Of a stretch of 64,000 nt of DNA, positions 63,952-64,000 are shown piece by piece. Within the stretch, counting starts at the first letter, position 1, and the number at the start of each line of letters is the position of its first letter. A model generated the notes under the pieces. The model saw only the letters and a list, made by a program, of their open reading frames with translations. It was not told the origin of the DNA and did no database searches. The stretch lies in assembly GCA_014652975.1 (NCBI GenBank), contig BMZV01000001.1, forward strand, positions 496,001 to 560,000, given 5' to 3'. Position numbers and translations under genes: made by a program. This DNA comes from Kocuria marina. Lineage in GTDB: Bacteria; Actinomycetota; Actinomycetes; Actinomycetales; Micrococcaceae.

Positions 63952-64000
63952 GGTTCTCCCCGGTCCGCGTCCGCCACCTTGATATGGAGTTTAGCCATAA
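63952..64000. other. Window edge upstream of the LysR gene
   Basis: These 49 bp hold the start of the regulator's leader. I see no gene or clear site. Confidence 0.3.

Overview
The window is about 70% GC, is densely packed with genes and has the hallmarks of a high-GC actinobacterium. These are an HspR-controlled dnaK-grpE-dnaJ-hspR operon with HAIR operators, a SugABC/LpqY-type sugar importer, an Mrp antiporter with MrpA and MrpB fused, a CtaG/CopD fusion, a xi-class thiol transferase, and many GTG starts and four-base start/stop overlaps. Gene content and protein sequences fit the Micrococcaceae, and Kocuria is my best guess. That is family-level recognition, not a database match. No insertion sequence, prophage, CRISPR array or replication origin is visible.

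Layout. 0-7.5 kb: amino-acid uptake (two AGCS sodium:alanine symporters around a CycA-type permease), a sugar-phosphate mutarotase and a Bcr/CflA exporter. 7.5-17.6 kb: trmB, then a BCCT transporter with catC right behind it, then the heat-shock operon on the minus strand, then a second BCCT transporter. 17.7-20.7 kb: a TetR regulator, then a translationally coupled set of low-molecular-weight phosphatase, P-loop kinase and class IV aminotransferase. 20.8-24.1 kb: a thiamin-precursor ECF transporter (YkoE/EcfA/EcfT) under a TPP riboswitch. 24.2-31.2 kb: a DUF4235 protein and the mrpABCDEFG operon. 31.4-35.2 kb: an MFS exporter, dcd, tRNA-Gly(CCC), panD and an AEC carrier. 35.3-39.8 kb: a four-gene ABC sugar importer. 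40-44 kb: membrane proteins of unknown role and an NHL-thioredoxin protein. 44.1-50.2 kb: a copper-handling cluster (CtaG/CopD, DyP peroxidase, PCu(A)C lipoprotein, CopC, membrane protein). 50.3-51.4 kb: HU and the cysteine-poor S14, L33 and L28. 52-59 kb: malQ, a HAD phosphatase, a CitE-like lyase, a thiol transferase, a membrane protein and a MarR regulator. 59.7-64 kb: a decayed benzoate/catechol locus (catA, a benA remnant, catB and a LysR regulator).

The catechol branch of the beta-ketoadipate pathway is present as catA, catB and catC, but catC is 49 kb away from the other two. The benzoate dioxygenase that would feed it is a deletion scar: the Rieske half of BenA, a short C-terminal piece of BenA, and what looks like the last residues of a LuxR-type regulator. 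The adjacent 59.1-59.3 kb gap holds the strongest candidate for an unannotated element. It is a roughly 150-nt minus-strand RNA with its own promoter, several stem-loops exposing runs of five or six C in their loops, and a terminator with a U tract. It resembles an enlarged version of the actinobacterial 6C RNA.

Other recurring signals are a set of at least eight genes that look leaderless (a TANNNT box 6-8 nt before the start codon), and a 10-mer, ACGACGCCGC, that I count 18 times on the two strands. It sits mostly in linkers, gene ends and terminators, as an uptake-type sequence would.
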